Assembly (NCBI RefSeq): GCF_004363955.1
Contig: NZ_SNZR01000011.1
Coordinates: 186,001 to 250,000, forward strand
Length of the DNA stretch: 64,000 nt
Source: Enterovirga rhinocerotis
GTDB lineage: Bacteria > Pseudomonadota > Alphaproteobacteria > Rhizobiales > Beijerinckiaceae
Direction of reading: 5' to 3'
In this document: in pieces, positions 1-8,672 of the stretch
Position numbering within the stretch: position 1 is the first letter of the stretch
Layout: each line of letters begins with the position of its first letter
Notes under the pieces: model-generated
What the model was told of the DNA's origin: nothing
Databases searched by the model: none
What the model saw: only the letters and a program-made list of their open reading frames with translations
Position numbers and translations under genes: made by a program

Positions 1-1
1 C

Positions 2-1816
2 GACCGCAACCTCGACTACATGCTCGCCGTCGCGAAGGAGGTCTTCGCCGATCTCGGGATCGCCGATGCCAAGGTCGCGGTGATCAGCGCGGAACTCGAT
101 CCCGAGATCGTCGTCTCAGAACTCAAGGCCGGCGCGCTGCGTGCGACCGGCACCGGCCCGGAACTCGACGAAACGGCCCTGCGCGAAAGCACCATCGTCG
201 GCCAGATGGGCATCCATCCGCTGATCACGGCGCTCGAGAGCGGCGCACAGTACATCTTCGCCGGCCGCTCCTGCGACGTGGCGCTGTTCGCCTCGGATAT
301 GGTCCGCCGCGGCATCGATGCCGGCCTTGCCTATCACGTCGGGCATGTCCTCGAATGCGGGGCGCTCGCCTGCGATCCCGGCTCCCCTTCGGATTGCCTC
401 GTCGCCGAGATCTACGACGACGGTTCGGCGCTGTTCGTGGCGCCCAATCCGGCCCGCCGCTGCACCTCCTATTCGATCGCGGCGCATTCGCTCTATGAGG
501 AGAGCCACCCCCAGCTCCAGTTCTATCCCGAGGGCATCCTCGCGATGGAGAAAACGACCTTCTTCGCGCCGGATTCGCGCTCGGCGGGCATTCGCGGCAG
601 CCGCTTCGTGCGCTCGGCCAAGCCCTGGCCCTGGAGCATCAAGCTCGAGGGCTCGCGCCGGCTCGGCGCCCGCAAGGTCTCGCTGCTCCACATCGACCCG
701 GCCGATCTCGCGAAGGTGCCCGCCGACGTTCTGGTCTATGGCCGCAATGGCGTGCAGACGAGGCCCGTCGGCCCCGGTCAGCGCGAGCTGGGCATCATCA
801 TCGAGACCACGGCGAAGACCGAGGAGGCCGCGGTGATGCTGGGCAGCCTGCTCACGCATTACCTCATTCACTACGGCTATGCTGGCCGCAAGGCGACGGC
901 CGGCAACATCGCCTACCCGCTTTCGCCCAATCTCGTCAGCTTCCGCCGCGAGGACGGCAGCTTTGGCGCCATCGTGCCGAGCGGCACGCGCGATCCCGTC
1001 TTCTTCGCCAATTATGCCGGGATCAAGCAGGCCGTGATCGGCCTGATCGAGGCCGAGTTTCCCGCCGCGCTCAAGGATGCGGGCTACCGGATCATCGACG
1101 CAGACGAGATGGCTCCGGCGATCCTGGTGCGCACGACAGGCCGCGACCCGGCGGAACTCGCCGCGCGCCACGCCGCCGAGGTGGCGCGGATCACGGCGCT
1201 CGTCACGCCGAAATCCGGCTCGCTGATCGGGCTGGATGCTCCGGACGCCTATGAGTGGACACTCTACCACCTCCTCCAGAACGAGGATGTCATCAAGACG
1301 GTGATGTTCCCGATCGCCTATTTCGACGCGACCGGTGCGGATTGGGTCAAGACCGGGGATGCCCGTCCACGCTACTTCGATATCGGCGAGACCGGCTATA
1401 CCGGCAATCTCGACGATCGTACGCTCTCGCTGATCCAGGAGGTGCCCGCCCCCGGCGTCCGGGCCGGCGAGCATCGGCTGCTCGACATGGCGGTCGTCAT
1501 CCGCTCGAAGGACGCCGGCATCAACCGGCTCACCTTCGACATCATCTTCACCTCCGGCGAGAACTACGAGATCGCGCTGAACTCGAACGTGTTCACGCCG
1601 AAGAACATGGCTCTCGTCCTCGGCCTCCCGCTCGAGCGCATCGTCGGAACCTTCTTCGTCGACAGCTGCAATGCCATCAAGGTCTCGGTCGACCGGCCCA
1701 ACATCTCGGCCTCGCTCGATGAGCGCGACGTCTTCGGGGCGCAGCAGCAATCGGTCATCGAGAACCTCTCGGTGCCGGTCCATCGGCGGGCGCTGGCGGT
1801 CGCCTCCTCCTTCTGA
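2..1816 (+). CDS. AtuA/DUF4387 family protein, 5'-truncated by the window
   Basis: The frame is open from base 2 and the first in-frame ATG (base 20) is internal, so the true start lies left of the window. The protein resembles the AtuA family (DUF1446), named for acyclic terpene utilisation in Pseudomonas. The last roughly 100 residues resemble DUF4387 (region GLPLERIVGTFFVDSCNAIK), which is the separate AtuB-type protein in some operons, so this is a fused two-domain form. No catalytic residues are established for the family, and it also occurs in genomes with no terpene pathway. The substrate here is unknown and no neighbouring acyl-CoA enzymes are visible to support terpene use. Confidence 0.8.
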   Translation, partial: DRNLDYMLAVAKEVFADLGIADAKVAVISAELDPEIVVSELKAGALRATGTGPELDETALRESTIVGQMGIHPLITALESGAQYIFAGRSCDVALFASDMVRRGIDAGLAYHVGHVLECGALACDPGSPSDCLVAEIYDDGSALFVAPNPARRCTSYSIAAHSLYEESHPQLQFYPEGILAMEKTTFFAPDSRSAGIRGSRFVRSAKPWPWSIKLEGSRRLGARKVSLLHIDPADLAKVPADVLVYGRNGVQTRPVGPGQRELGIIIETTAKTEEAAVMLGSLLTHYLIHYGYAGRKATAGNIAYPLSPNLVSFRREDGSFGAIVPSGTRDPVFFANYAGIKQAVIGLIEAEFPAALKDAGYRIIDADEMAPAILVRTTGRDPAELAARHAAEVARITALVTPKSGSLIGLDAPDAYEWTLYHLLQNEDVIKTVMFPIAYFDATGADWVKTGDARPRYFDIGETGYTGNLDDRTLSLIQEVPAPGVRAGEHRLLDMAVVIRSKDAGINRLTFDIIFTSGENYEIALNSNVFTPKNMALVLGLPLERIVGTFFVDSCNAIKVSVDRPNISASLDERDVFGAQQQSVIENLSVPVHRRALAVASSF

Positions 1817-1827
1817 CGCTCGACGCA

Positions 1828-1853
1828 GGGAGGGCGGGCCTCAGCCCCCTCCC
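1828..1853 (+). terminator. possible stem-loop after the AtuA-like gene
   Basis: A 7-bp perfect stem (GGGAGGG / CCCTCCC) lies 12 bases after the stop codon. There is no T-run behind it, so intrinsic termination is uncertain. Confidence 0.3.
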
Positions 1854-2012
1854 GACCCTGCCGAACCTCTCCCGTCCACGACGCCACGCCGGCCATCGAT
1901 CCTGGCTGTGCATCCGAAAGCTGTGAGCCCGCCGCGGCTCGCTCTCCCTGGGCGCGCGACACGACGCGCGCGCAGCGGGGTCACGTCCACCCATGAAACC
2001 CGAGGACCGACC

Positions 2013-2516
2013 ATGACGCTCTTCAGATCCATCGTCACCGCCGCTGCGGCCGGCTGCCTGTTCGTCGCCGCGCCAGCCGCCTACGCCCAGAGCGGCGGAC
2101 CCGCAGCCGGCGGAGGCACCACCATCGAGATCTACAGCGATGCCGATGCCGCGGCCGTCTTGAACGCCCGGATCGGTGCGCTGAAGACGGTGCTCGAGCT
2201 GTCGCCCGACCAGCAGAAGCTCTGGCCGCCGCTCGAGGCGTCGATCCGCAAGATCGCGGCCGATTCCATGGCCCGCGGCAAGCAGCGCTCGGAGGCGGCG
2301 CCAACGGATTTCCTCGATCTCCTCGAGCGGGTCGGCGACGCGGAGGCAACCCGGGCCGCCGACCTGAAGTCCTTCGTCGCGGCCGCCCGTCCGCTCGTCG
2401 CAACCCTGACGGATGTCCAGAAGAACCGGATGCCGGCCTTCCTCGGCATGGCCGCACGCGCCGGCGTTCCGTTCTCCGCGCGCACGCTCTGGCTGTTCGA
2501 GGAAGAGGAGCGCTGA
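2013..2516 (+). CDS. exported Spy/CpxP-like LTxxQ-type protein
   Basis: A 167-residue protein with a clear Sec signal peptide (MTLFRSIV, hydrophobic core, cleavage near AYAQ). The mature part is largely helical, with two LTxxQ-like segments (LSPDQQKLWPPLE and LTDVQKNRMP). This is the arrangement of Spy/CpxP periplasmic chaperone-like proteins, in the variant common in Rhizobiales. A purine-rich stretch (CGAGGAC) sits about 5 bases before ATG 2013; the ATG at 1993 is out of frame. It is followed within 45 bases by another exported small protein. A periplasmic stress or chaperone role is inferred from the motif only. Confidence 0.7.
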   Translation: MTLFRSIVTAAAAGCLFVAAPAAYAQSGGPAAGGGTTIEIYSDADAAAVLNARIGALKTVLELSPDQQKLWPPLEASIRKIAADSMARGKQRSEAAPTDFLDLLERVGDAEATRAADLKSFVAAARPLVATLTDVQKNRMPAFLGMAARAGVPFSARTLWLFEEEER

Positions 2517-2559
2517 GCCCGCTCAGGATGGCCCGCATTCAGAGATTGAGGAGATGATC

Positions 2560-2901
2560 ATGCACGGAAGACTAGTCTCGTTGCTCGCGGCCGTCGGGCT
2601 CGCCAGCCTTTCATCCGCGGCCCTCGCGATGCCGATCCCGCCATCCCCGATCGGGGCGTCGGCATCGGACATCTCGCCGCTCGTCGTCAGGGTCGCTAAT
2701 GGCTGTGGCCCCGATGGCTACCGGGGACCTTACGGAGCCTGTCACTCCTACGGGACGGGCCCCTATCCGGGCGGATATTTCGGACCGTTCCACAACGCCT
2801 GGAACTGGAATGGGTGCCCTCCCGGATATTGGCGCGGGCCCTGGGGCCATTGCCGGGACACGCCCTTCCACGGCCGGCTGCCGGGCGGCGGCTGGAAGTG
2901 A
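2560..2901 (+). CDS. small exported Gly/Trp/Cys-rich protein (GCG type)
   Basis: Two in-frame ATGs (2554, 2560) lie close together. GAGGAG at 2548-2553 is well spaced for 2560 only, so that start is preferred (113 residues). A signal peptide ends near ALAMP. The mature part carries two related cysteine modules, NGCGPDGYRGPYGACH and NGCPPGYWRGPWGHC. This resembles the GCG-motif small secreted proteins abundant in Methylobacterium and Bradyrhizobium relatives. No function is known; the paired cysteines suggest disulfides in the periplasm or outside the cell. Confidence 0.7.
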   Translation: MHGRLVSLLAAVGLASLSSAALAMPIPPSPIGASASDISPLVVRVANGCGPDGYRGPYGACHSYGTGPYPGGYFGPFHNAWNWNGCPPGYWRGPWGHCRDTPFHGRLPGGGWK

Positions 2902-2907
2902 TGCCGC

Positions 2908-2930
2908 GAGCGCCGGTCGAGCCGGCGCTC
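2908..2930 (+). terminator. stem-loop after the GCG-type gene
   Basis: A perfect 9-bp stem GAGCGCCGG / CCGGCGCTC with a 5-base loop, 6 bases after the stop. No T-run follows, so it may be an RNA-stability hairpin rather than a terminator. Confidence 0.4.
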
Positions 2931-3080
2931 ATCGCCGGAGGCCTGGCAGATGCCGCCTCCCTGCCATGGAGCCCCTGCCGGAAGCCTCTCGATCGGCGGG
3001 TTCGCACGGGATCGCGAACCCTCGTCGAGACGGCCTCTCCGCATGGTCTCGTCGTGACCATCTCAAGAAGGACGTTCAGT

Positions 3081-3479
3081 ATGATGCGCTATGTGACGAT
3101 TGCGCTTGCCGCCTCGGCCGGATTCGCGCTGACAGCCTGCCAGTCGGTCCCGCAAGCCGTCCAGGCCAAGGAGGACCTTCTGGCCGCCGCCGGATTCGTG
3201 CCGCAGCCTGCGAACACGCCCCAGCGACAGGCATCGATGCGAAAGCTGCCTCCCAACAAGTTCGTACAGCAGGTGCGGAACAATCAGGTCGTCTATCTCT
3301 ACGCCGATCCCATCGTCTGCCAATGCGTCTATCTCGGCGACCAGACCGCCTATGGTCAGTATCGGCAGATGGTGTTTCAGAAGAGCCTTGCCGACGAGCG
3401 GCGGATGACCGCCACCATGGCTCAGGATTCGTTCGATTTCGGTCCGTGGGGTCCTTGGGGTCCGGTCTTCGTCTACTGA
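3081..3479 (+). CDS. small putative lipoprotein, function unknown
   Basis: A 132-residue protein with a lipoprotein signal peptide: MMRYVTIALAASAGFALTAC, lipobox LTAC with Cys20. It is therefore predicted to be lipid-anchored. AGAAGGA (3065-3071) precedes the ATG at 3081 with good spacing. The mature part contains a conserved-looking CQCVYLGDQTAYGQY segment and a Trp/Gly-rich end (GPWGPWGPVFVY). The pattern is seen in small rhizobial lipoproteins of unknown role. It is the third of four consecutive exported small proteins on this strand. Confidence 0.7.
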   Translation: MMRYVTIALAASAGFALTACQSVPQAVQAKEDLLAAAGFVPQPANTPQRQASMRKLPPNKFVQQVRNNQVVYLYADPIVCQCVYLGDQTAYGQYRQMVFQKSLADERRMTATMAQDSFDFGPWGPWGPVFVY

Positions 3480-3540
3480 GGGAAGCGTCGGATTCCGGCG
3501 CGTTCTCCTGAATTCTCACACTATTGAAAGGAAACTCACC

Positions 3541-4011
3541 ATGCGTGAGCTGGGTTTGATGATCGCGCTCGCCGGATTGGGACTCGTCGCCGCTGGCGCG
3601 GCCTCCGCGCAGAGCGTCAAGACCGGTGACCTGCGCTGCGACGTCTCCGGTGGCATCGGTGCCATCATCGGCTCGCAGCAGGCGGTGAACTGCGCCTTCA
3701 CGCCATCCCGGCCGGGACCGGTTCAGAACTATACCGGCACGATCACCAAGTTCGGCCTCAGCATCGGCGAGATCAGCGGCGGCGTGATGAATTGGCTCGT
3801 CTATGCGCCGTCTCTGACGACGGGGGGCGATCTGCGGGGCGCTTATGTCGGCGTCTCGGCCACGGTCGCCGTCGGGCGCGGATTGGGTGCGAACGTGCTC
3901 GTCGGCGGAGACCGGAACACGGTTTCGCTCCAGCCGGTCTCGGTGGAAACGAATACGGGGTTCAACATCGCCGCGGGCGTCGCCGAACTCACGCTCGACA
4001 AGGCCCCGTGA
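3541..4011 (+). CDS. DUF992 family exported protein
   Basis: A 156-residue protein with a Sec signal peptide cleaved near ASAQ. The rest matches DUF992, an alphaproteobacterial family of exported proteins with a cysteine pair (LRCDVSGG and VNCAF) and repeated glycine-rich beta strands. The AAAGGAAA stretch about 6 bases upstream serves as ribosome binding site. The function of DUF992 is unknown. A strong hairpin follows the stop, so the gene ends a transcription unit. Confidence 0.8.
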   Translation: MRELGLMIALAGLGLVAAGAASAQSVKTGDLRCDVSGGIGAIIGSQQAVNCAFTPSRPGPVQNYTGTITKFGLSIGEISGGVMNWLVYAPSLTTGGDLRGAYVGVSATVAVGRGLGANVLVGGDRNTVSLQPVSVETNTGFNIAAGVAELTLDKAP

Positions 4012-4057
4012 TCGAGGCGAGCACGACCGGGCACAGCGAGGAACGCTCGTTCCGGCC

Positions 4058-4093
4058 CGGACAGGAGGGCCGTCGCGGCGTCCCTCCTGTCCG
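4058..4093. terminator. perfect 12-bp stem terminator between convergent genes
   Basis: CGGACAGGAGGG (4058-4069) pairs perfectly with CCCTCCTGTCCG (4082-4093) across a 12-base loop. It lies between the DUF992 gene (+) and the end of the HAD phosphatase gene (-), so it probably acts in both directions. Only two Ts follow on the + strand. Confidence 0.55.
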
Positions 4094-4151
4094 TTCACGT
4101 CAAGCGATGCTGGAAGAAGCAGATCGGGAGATTTCTGAGCAATGCGGGCAA

Positions 4152-5069
4152 TCAGCCCAATTTCTCTATCACGAAGCTCGGCCGGATCGCACCGGGGAAC
4201 AGTCGCGCGAGCGCGCTCAACTGCGGCTGAGCGCCATTGACCGCGCCGAGTTCCTTGGCATGGATCCCACCGGCGATGAATAGGCTGTCGAAGCCTGCGG
4301 CGCAGGCGCCGGTAATGTCGGTATGGAGCGCGTCACCAATGCACAGCACGCGTTTCTTGGTTGCGGCGCGTCCGGAAATGGCTTCTGCACGCCTGATGGC
4401 TTCGGCGTAGATCAGCGCGTGAGGCTTGCCGAAATAAATGACCTCGCCCCCCATCTCCTCGTAAAGCCGAGCCACGGATCCGGCGCACCAGACCAGTCGA
4501 TCGCCGTGCTCGACAACGATGTCGGGGTTGGCGCAGACGAGTGGCAATCGTCGTGAGGCGATGGATGCCAGTACCTCGCGATAGTCTTCGGGCGTTTCCG
4601 TCAGCTCGTCGACGAGGTCCGTACATATGACGATATCCGCATGCTCGACATCGCACATGACGATGTCGAGCCCGTCGAACAGCACCCGGTCGTGGGCTGG
4701 GCCGATGTGAACGACTTTCGTCCCCGGCCGTTCGTCCAGGAAGGCACGCGTGAGGTCACCCGATGTGACGATGCCATCATGGGCGCTTGTGGGAACTCCC
4801 ATGCCATCGAGCATTGCAATGACCGACGAGCCGGGTCGCGGGGCGTTGGAGACGAGGATCACGTGCCGCCCACTTTCCCGCGCGGACGACAGGGCCTTGC
4901 CCGCCCCGGCGTGCGCGGCGACACCGTCATGCAGCACGCCCCAGATATCGCAGAGCAAGACGTCATAGCGGTCAACAATCGAGGCAAGCCCGCTGATGAG
5001 TTCCGGACAGCTTGGCGGGCCGCCCGGCGTGAATTCGCCCGCGGAGCGAGATGTAGTGTGCTCTGTCAT
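4152..5069 (-). CDS. HAD superfamily class IIA phosphatase (TIGR01459-like)
   Basis: A 305-residue cytoplasmic HAD hydrolase with the NagD/PGP-type layout. Motif I is CDIWGVLHDG, motif II LVSNAPRP, motif III the Lys in YFGKPHALIY, and motif IV CIGDALHTDI. In motif I the usual second Asp is Trp (DIWGV), a variant I associate with the TIGR01459 subgroup; the nucleophile Asp is kept. The ATG at 5069 gives a short N-terminal tail before the domain. It is the last gene of the minus-strand transport operon, 34 bases after the phosphodiesterase gene. A phosphomonoesterase step after diester cleavage is the inferred role; the substrate is unknown. Confidence 0.75.
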   Translation of the reverse strand: MTEHTTSRSAGEFTPGGPPSCPELISGLASIVDRYDVLLCDIWGVLHDGVAAHAGAGKALSSARESGRHVILVSNAPRPGSSVIAMLDGMGVPTSAHDGIVTSGDLTRAFLDERPGTKVVHIGPAHDRVLFDGLDIVMCDVEHADIVICTDLVDELTETPEDYREVLASIASRRLPLVCANPDIVVEHGDRLVWCAGSVARLYEEMGGEVIYFGKPHALIYAEAIRRAEAISGRAATKKRVLCIGDALHTDITGACAAGFDSLFIAGGIHAKELGAVNGAQPQLSALARLFPGAIRPSFVIEKLG

Positions 5070-5103
5070 TGATTGGCTCGGCTGACGCTTGCGAGCCGCC
5101 AGA

Positions 5104-5934
5104 TCAGGCGGCCGATCGATGGCCCGGATAGTCGTCCGGCAAGATGAAGGGAAACGGTCCCGGCGCTCGTTCGACCGCCGAAAGATGGGTGACGAACTCA
5201 CCATGTGCGAAGCGGTGCAGCAGAAAGCCGGCGGGCTCCAGGACGAAGCAGGAAGGGCCGTCGTCGCGCAGGTCGAGCATGACCTGATGGCCGACCGATG
5301 GCGCGATCTGACACAGCGTCCCGCCGAACATCTGCTGGATCGAGCGATGAACATGGCCGCACAGGATGCGATGCACCTGGGGATTGGCCGACACGATCCG
5401 TTTCAGTTCATCGGCGCCAGTCAGAAGCCTCGTTCGGTCCATATGAGCGATGCCGGTGTCGAAGGGCGGATGGTGCAGCATGACGAGCGCGGGCGCATTT
5501 GGCTCCGCTGCTAGCGATCTCTCCAAGAAGGAAATCGTATCCGGTTCCAGCGCGCCGTGACTTTGCCCGGCGACGAGACTGTCGAGACCTATGATCCGCA
5601 CGTCACCGCATGACACAGCGAAGTTGAGCGGGCCGGCTTCCGGCAGATAGGCTTGCTGCGCGAAGGCGCGGCGGAACGGTTCGCGCCGGTCGTGATTGCC
5701 CGGCACCGCGTAAACCGGGCAAGGCAGACGCGCGAGCAGGCCTGCGACGACGTCGTACTCTTCATCAAGCCCGCAATCCGTGAGGTCGCCCGTGATCAGG
5801 ACGCAGTCGGGTGCGGGGTCGAGCCGCAACAGCGAATGGACCGCATGCTCGGCGTAGAGGTTCGTCTCGGACACACCGTAGGCTAGTGCGCCCTTCGGCC
5901 GGGCATGCAGATCGGAAATATGGGCGATCAACAT
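5104..5934 (-). CDS. class III metallophosphodiesterase (CpdA/GpdQ/Rv0805-like)
   Basis: A 276-residue calcineurin-like phosphoesterase with all five metal-binding blocks in order: ISDLHAR, GDLTDCG, GNHDRRE, HHPPFD and GHVHR. That is a complete dinuclear site. Family members hydrolyse cAMP, glycerophosphodiesters or other phosphodiesters. No signal peptide is seen, so it should act in the cytoplasm on imported substrate. It starts 1 base after the stop of the ABC ATPase gene, so it is certainly in the transporter operon. That context favours nutrient diester cleavage over cyclic-nucleotide turnover. An ATG at 5934 opens directly at the beta strand of block I. Confidence 0.82.
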   Translation of the reverse strand: MLIAHISDLHARPKGALAYGVSETNLYAEHAVHSLLRLDPAPDCVLITGDLTDCGLDEEYDVVAGLLARLPCPVYAVPGNHDRREPFRRAFAQQAYLPEAGPLNFAVSCGDVRIIGLDSLVAGQSHGALEPDTISFLERSLAAEPNAPALVMLHHPPFDTGIAHMDRTRLLTGADELKRIVSANPQVHRILCGHVHRSIQQMFGGTLCQIAPSVGHQVMLDLRDDGPSCFVLEPAGFLLHRFAHGEFVTHLSAVERAPGPFPFILPDDYPGHRSAA

Positions 5935-5935
5935 G

Positions 5936-7003
5936 TCACGCCTCCTGGAACTCGATAATGGCTTCGCGCTCGATCTCGAAGCCGACGATCTGGCCCGGGT
6001 CGAAGGCGAGGCTGGAGGGCAGGTCAAGCTGCAGGCGTCGGCCGGGCGTGACTTCGGCGACCACACGCTGCGTGGGCCCGAAGAAGGTCGAGGCGACGAC
6101 GCGGGCCCGGACAGCGGCGGAGCCATTGGCCAGCCGCGCGGATTCAGGCCGGAAGCACAGGACGGTCTCGCGATCGGGGCCACCGACCGCGAGTGCTGCG
6201 CCGGTGTCGTCGCTCTCGAGGGAGAGCACGCCGCCTGAGACGCGCCCGTCGATGCGGTTCATCGTTCCGACGAAATCCGCCACGAAATCGTTGGCCGGAC
6301 GGTGATAGATCACCCTCGGCACGTCGATCTGGGCGATGCGGCCGCGATCCATCACCGCTATGCGGTCGCCGATCGCCATAGCCTCGGCCTGATCGTGCGT
6401 GACGTAGACGGCGGTGATGCCGAACTCCCGCAGGAGCAGGCCGATCTCCACGCGCAGCCGTTCGCGCAGCACGGCGTCGAGCGCCGCAAGCGGTTCGTCC
6501 AGCAGAAGCACGCGCGGCTTGATGGCCAGCGCGCGCGCCAACGCCGTGCGCTGGCGCTGGCCGCCCGAGACGGCGGTGATCCGGCGGTCTGCGTAGTCCT
6601 CGAGGCCGACGAGGGCGAGCAGGCGGCGGGTTTCGGCGTCCCGCTTCGACCGTTCCATGCCGCGGATCTTCATGCCGTATGCGACGTTCTCCGACACCGT
6701 CATGTTCGGGAACAGCGCGTAGGACTGGAACACCATGCCGACATTGCGCTTCTCGATCGGCACGCCGCTGACGTCGTCGCCATCGAAGCGGATCATGTCG
6801 GGCCCGTCCGGCGTCTCGAGCCCCGCGATCAGACGCAGCAGCGTGGTCTTTCCGCATCCCGAAGGACCCAGCAGGACGAGGATCTGTCCGGCCTCGATCT
6901 CGAGATTGGTGGGTTGCAGGACCCTGTTCCCATTGAACGTCTTGGTCAGGGCGCGCGTGGAGATCGATGAGCCGCGCTGCGGCGCTGTGGCTGCGTGAGT
7001 CAT
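5936..7003 (-). CDS. ABC transporter ATP-binding protein (PotA/UgpC-like, TOBE domain)
   Basis: A 355-residue ATPase: Walker A GPSGCGKTT near residue 46, Q-loop in MVFQSYALFP, signature VSGGQRQR, Walker B VLLLDEPLAALD, and H-loop VTHDQAEA. A C-terminal TOBE-type regulatory domain follows. This places it in the CUT1/POPT (MalK/PotA) group. Its ATG overlaps the preceding permease stop by 4 bases (ATGA), indicating translational coupling. It energises the two permeases at 7000-8608. Confidence 0.9.
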   Translation of the reverse strand: MTHAATAPQRGSSISTRALTKTFNGNRVLQPTNLEIEAGQILVLLGPSGCGKTTLLRLIAGLETPDGPDMIRFDGDDVSGVPIEKRNVGMVFQSYALFPNMTVSENVAYGMKIRGMERSKRDAETRRLLALVGLEDYADRRITAVSGGQRQRTALARALAIKPRVLLLDEPLAALDAVLRERLRVEIGLLLREFGITAVYVTHDQAEAMAIGDRIAVMDRGRIAQIDVPRVIYHRPANDFVADFVGTMNRIDGRVSGGVLSLESDDTGAALAVGGPDRETVLCFRPESARLANGSAAVRARVVASTFFGPTQRVVAEVTPGRRLQLDLPSSLAFDPGQIVGFEIEREAIIEFQEA

Positions 7004-7794
7004 GACGCTGTCCGTTTCTCGGTAAGGCCTGCGACGAGTTGGACGCCGATCAGCAGGGGGATCACCATGACGAGGAAGACGAGTGTGTAGGCGGAGGCGA
7101 TCTCGAGGCGCATGGAGGCATAGGCGTCCGCGAGGCCGACCGGCAGCGTCTTGGTCATCGGCGTGTGCATCATCCAGGTGAGGTTGAACTCGCCGATGGA
7201 AAGCGTCAGCACGGTCAGCGACCCGGCGACGATGCCCGGCCTCACGTTGGGGAGGATCACGTCGAGGAAGCGTCGCCATGCCGGCGATCCGAGGCTGGCC
7301 GCGCCTTCGTCAAGCGTGCGCCAGTCGATGGTGTCCAGCACTGCGATGACCGAGCGCATCATGAAGGGCAGCGTGAACAGCACGTGCCCGACGACCACGA
7401 ACAGGGTGGACTGCCGAAAGGACCCGGCGCCGCCATAAGTCAGGATCATCGCCAGAGCGAGCGCCAGACCGGGCACCGCGACGGGAAGAGTGACGATCTC
7501 CTCCACAGCGCGCGCGAAACGGCCGCCTCGCCGAACAAGCGCATAAGCGCCCGGGACGCCGATCAGCAACGTCAGGGCCAGCGTCATCAACGCAACGACG
7601 AGGCTGCGCCAGACCGTGTCGGAGTAGAGCGCCCAGACCTGCTTGACCCAATCGAGGGTGAAGCCGGCAGAGATGCCGCGTGCATAGTTGACGGTCAGTC
7701 CGGCATAGACGGAGAGCAGGACGGGGACGAGAAGGAAAAGGGTAAGCAGGGCGGTGATGACAATGCCCGCCGTCGTGGTCCATTGGCGGCGCAT
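7000..7794 (-). CDS. ABC transporter permease (PotC-like)
   Basis: A 264-residue inner-membrane protein with about six hydrophobic segments. The binding-protein-dependent transport (EAA) loop reads DEGAASLGSPAWRRFLDVILPNVRPG. It pairs with the permease encoded at 7796-8608, one base away, to form the heterodimeric channel. PotC-like components occur in uptake systems for polyamines, Fe(III), thiamine, 2-aminoethylphosphonate and sugar-phosphate-type substrates, so the permease alone does not fix the solute. Confidence 0.88.
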   Translation of the reverse strand: MRRQWTTTAGIVITALLTLFLLVPVLLSVYAGLTVNYARGISAGFTLDWVKQVWALYSDTVWRSLVVALMTLALTLLIGVPGAYALVRRGGRFARAVEEIVTLPVAVPGLALALAMILTYGGAGSFRQSTLFVVVGHVLFTLPFMMRSVIAVLDTIDWRTLDEGAASLGSPAWRRFLDVILPNVRPGIVAGSLTVLTLSIGEFNLTWMMHTPMTKTLPVGLADAYASMRLEIASAYTLVFLVMVIPLLIGVQLVAGLTEKRTAS

Positions 7795-7795
7795 G

Positions 7796-8608
7796 TCAGG
7801 CTCCCGAGACGTCGCGCATGGCGCGGCTGCGGGCTATCGCGAGTGCTGCCCATGTGATGAAGCCGAGCGCGATCGAGATCGCGGCGGCCATGCTGGCGTT
7901 CGTGGCGAGCGTGAATTCGGTGTAGATCAGCATCGGGATGACATCGACGGTCGTGGCCAGCGTGAAGGCCGTGCCGAAGGCGCCCATCGCAGTGGCGAAG
8001 CAGAGCGCGCCGCCGGTGTACATGGCCGGAAAGAGAGCGGGCAGCACGACGTCGCGCTGGATAGCGAGCGGGCTGGCCCCAAGCGAGCGGGCAGCCTCGA
8101 CCAGCGAGGGATCGAGCTTTTCCGCCGCCGCCAGGATTGTCAGCAAAACGCGCGGCACGGAGAAATAGAGATAGCCCAGGAACAGGCCGAACAGCGAATA
8201 GGCGAAGACCACGTTTGTGCCGGTCAGGCTTTTGGTGACGCTGCCGACGAGGCCGAGGCGGCCGCCGAACAGGATGATCAGGAAGCCGACGACCACGCCC
8301 GGGAAGGCAAGCGGGAAGGTCAGCATCGACAGAAGTAGGCCGCGGCCGAAAAACCTGCGGTTGGCCAGCGTCTGAGCGGCGACGGTGGCGACCGCCAGCG
8401 TCGCGACCGTGGTGATGATCGACAGAATCAGCGTGACGATGAGGCTGTTGCGGAAGCGAGCCTCGGTCACGATGACGAAGAAGCCGGCAATACCCTGCGG
8501 GCCGCTGCCTGCTTCCAGGGTGAGCCGCGCCAGTGGCAGGACCAGGAAGGCGAGCGTGAAGATCGCCAGTGGCAGTATCAGCAATAAGTCAAAGCGCCTG
8601 CTGTCCAA
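7796..8608 (-). CDS. ABC transporter permease (PotB-like)
   Basis: A 270-residue inner-membrane protein with about six transmembrane segments and the EAA loop EAARSLGASPLAIQRDVVLPALFP. It is the first permease of the operon, 64 bases after the binding-protein gene and 1 base before its partner. The assignment to the PotB/UgpA-like half is by position and similarity of the loop. Confidence 0.88.
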   Translation of the reverse strand: MDSRRFDLLLILPLAIFTLAFLVLPLARLTLEAGSGPQGIAGFFVIVTEARFRNSLIVTLILSIITTVATLAVATVAAQTLANRRFFGRGLLLSMLTFPLAFPGVVVGFLIILFGGRLGLVGSVTKSLTGTNVVFAYSLFGLFLGYLYFSVPRVLLTILAAAEKLDPSLVEAARSLGASPLAIQRDVVLPALFPAMYTGGALCFATAMGAFGTAFTLATTVDVIPMLIYTEFTLATNASMAAAISIALGFITWAALAIARSRAMRDVSGA

Positions 8609-8672
8609 GGCTGCCTCCGCTCACTCGGGATAGAGGGACCGGGATGAGGGAACCTCCTCCCGGCGCCGCGGA

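Noticed and set aside
116-1783. A 555-codon minus-strand frame opposite the AtuA-like gene
   Set aside because: No domain or ribosome binding site; composition of a GC-rich antisense shadow. The + strand product matches a known family along its length.
5104-5934. Naming the phosphodiesterase cpdA (cAMP phosphodiesterase)
   Set aside because: The metal motifs are shared by cAMP- and glycerophosphodiester-cleaving members; the transporter operon context does not support a cAMP role.
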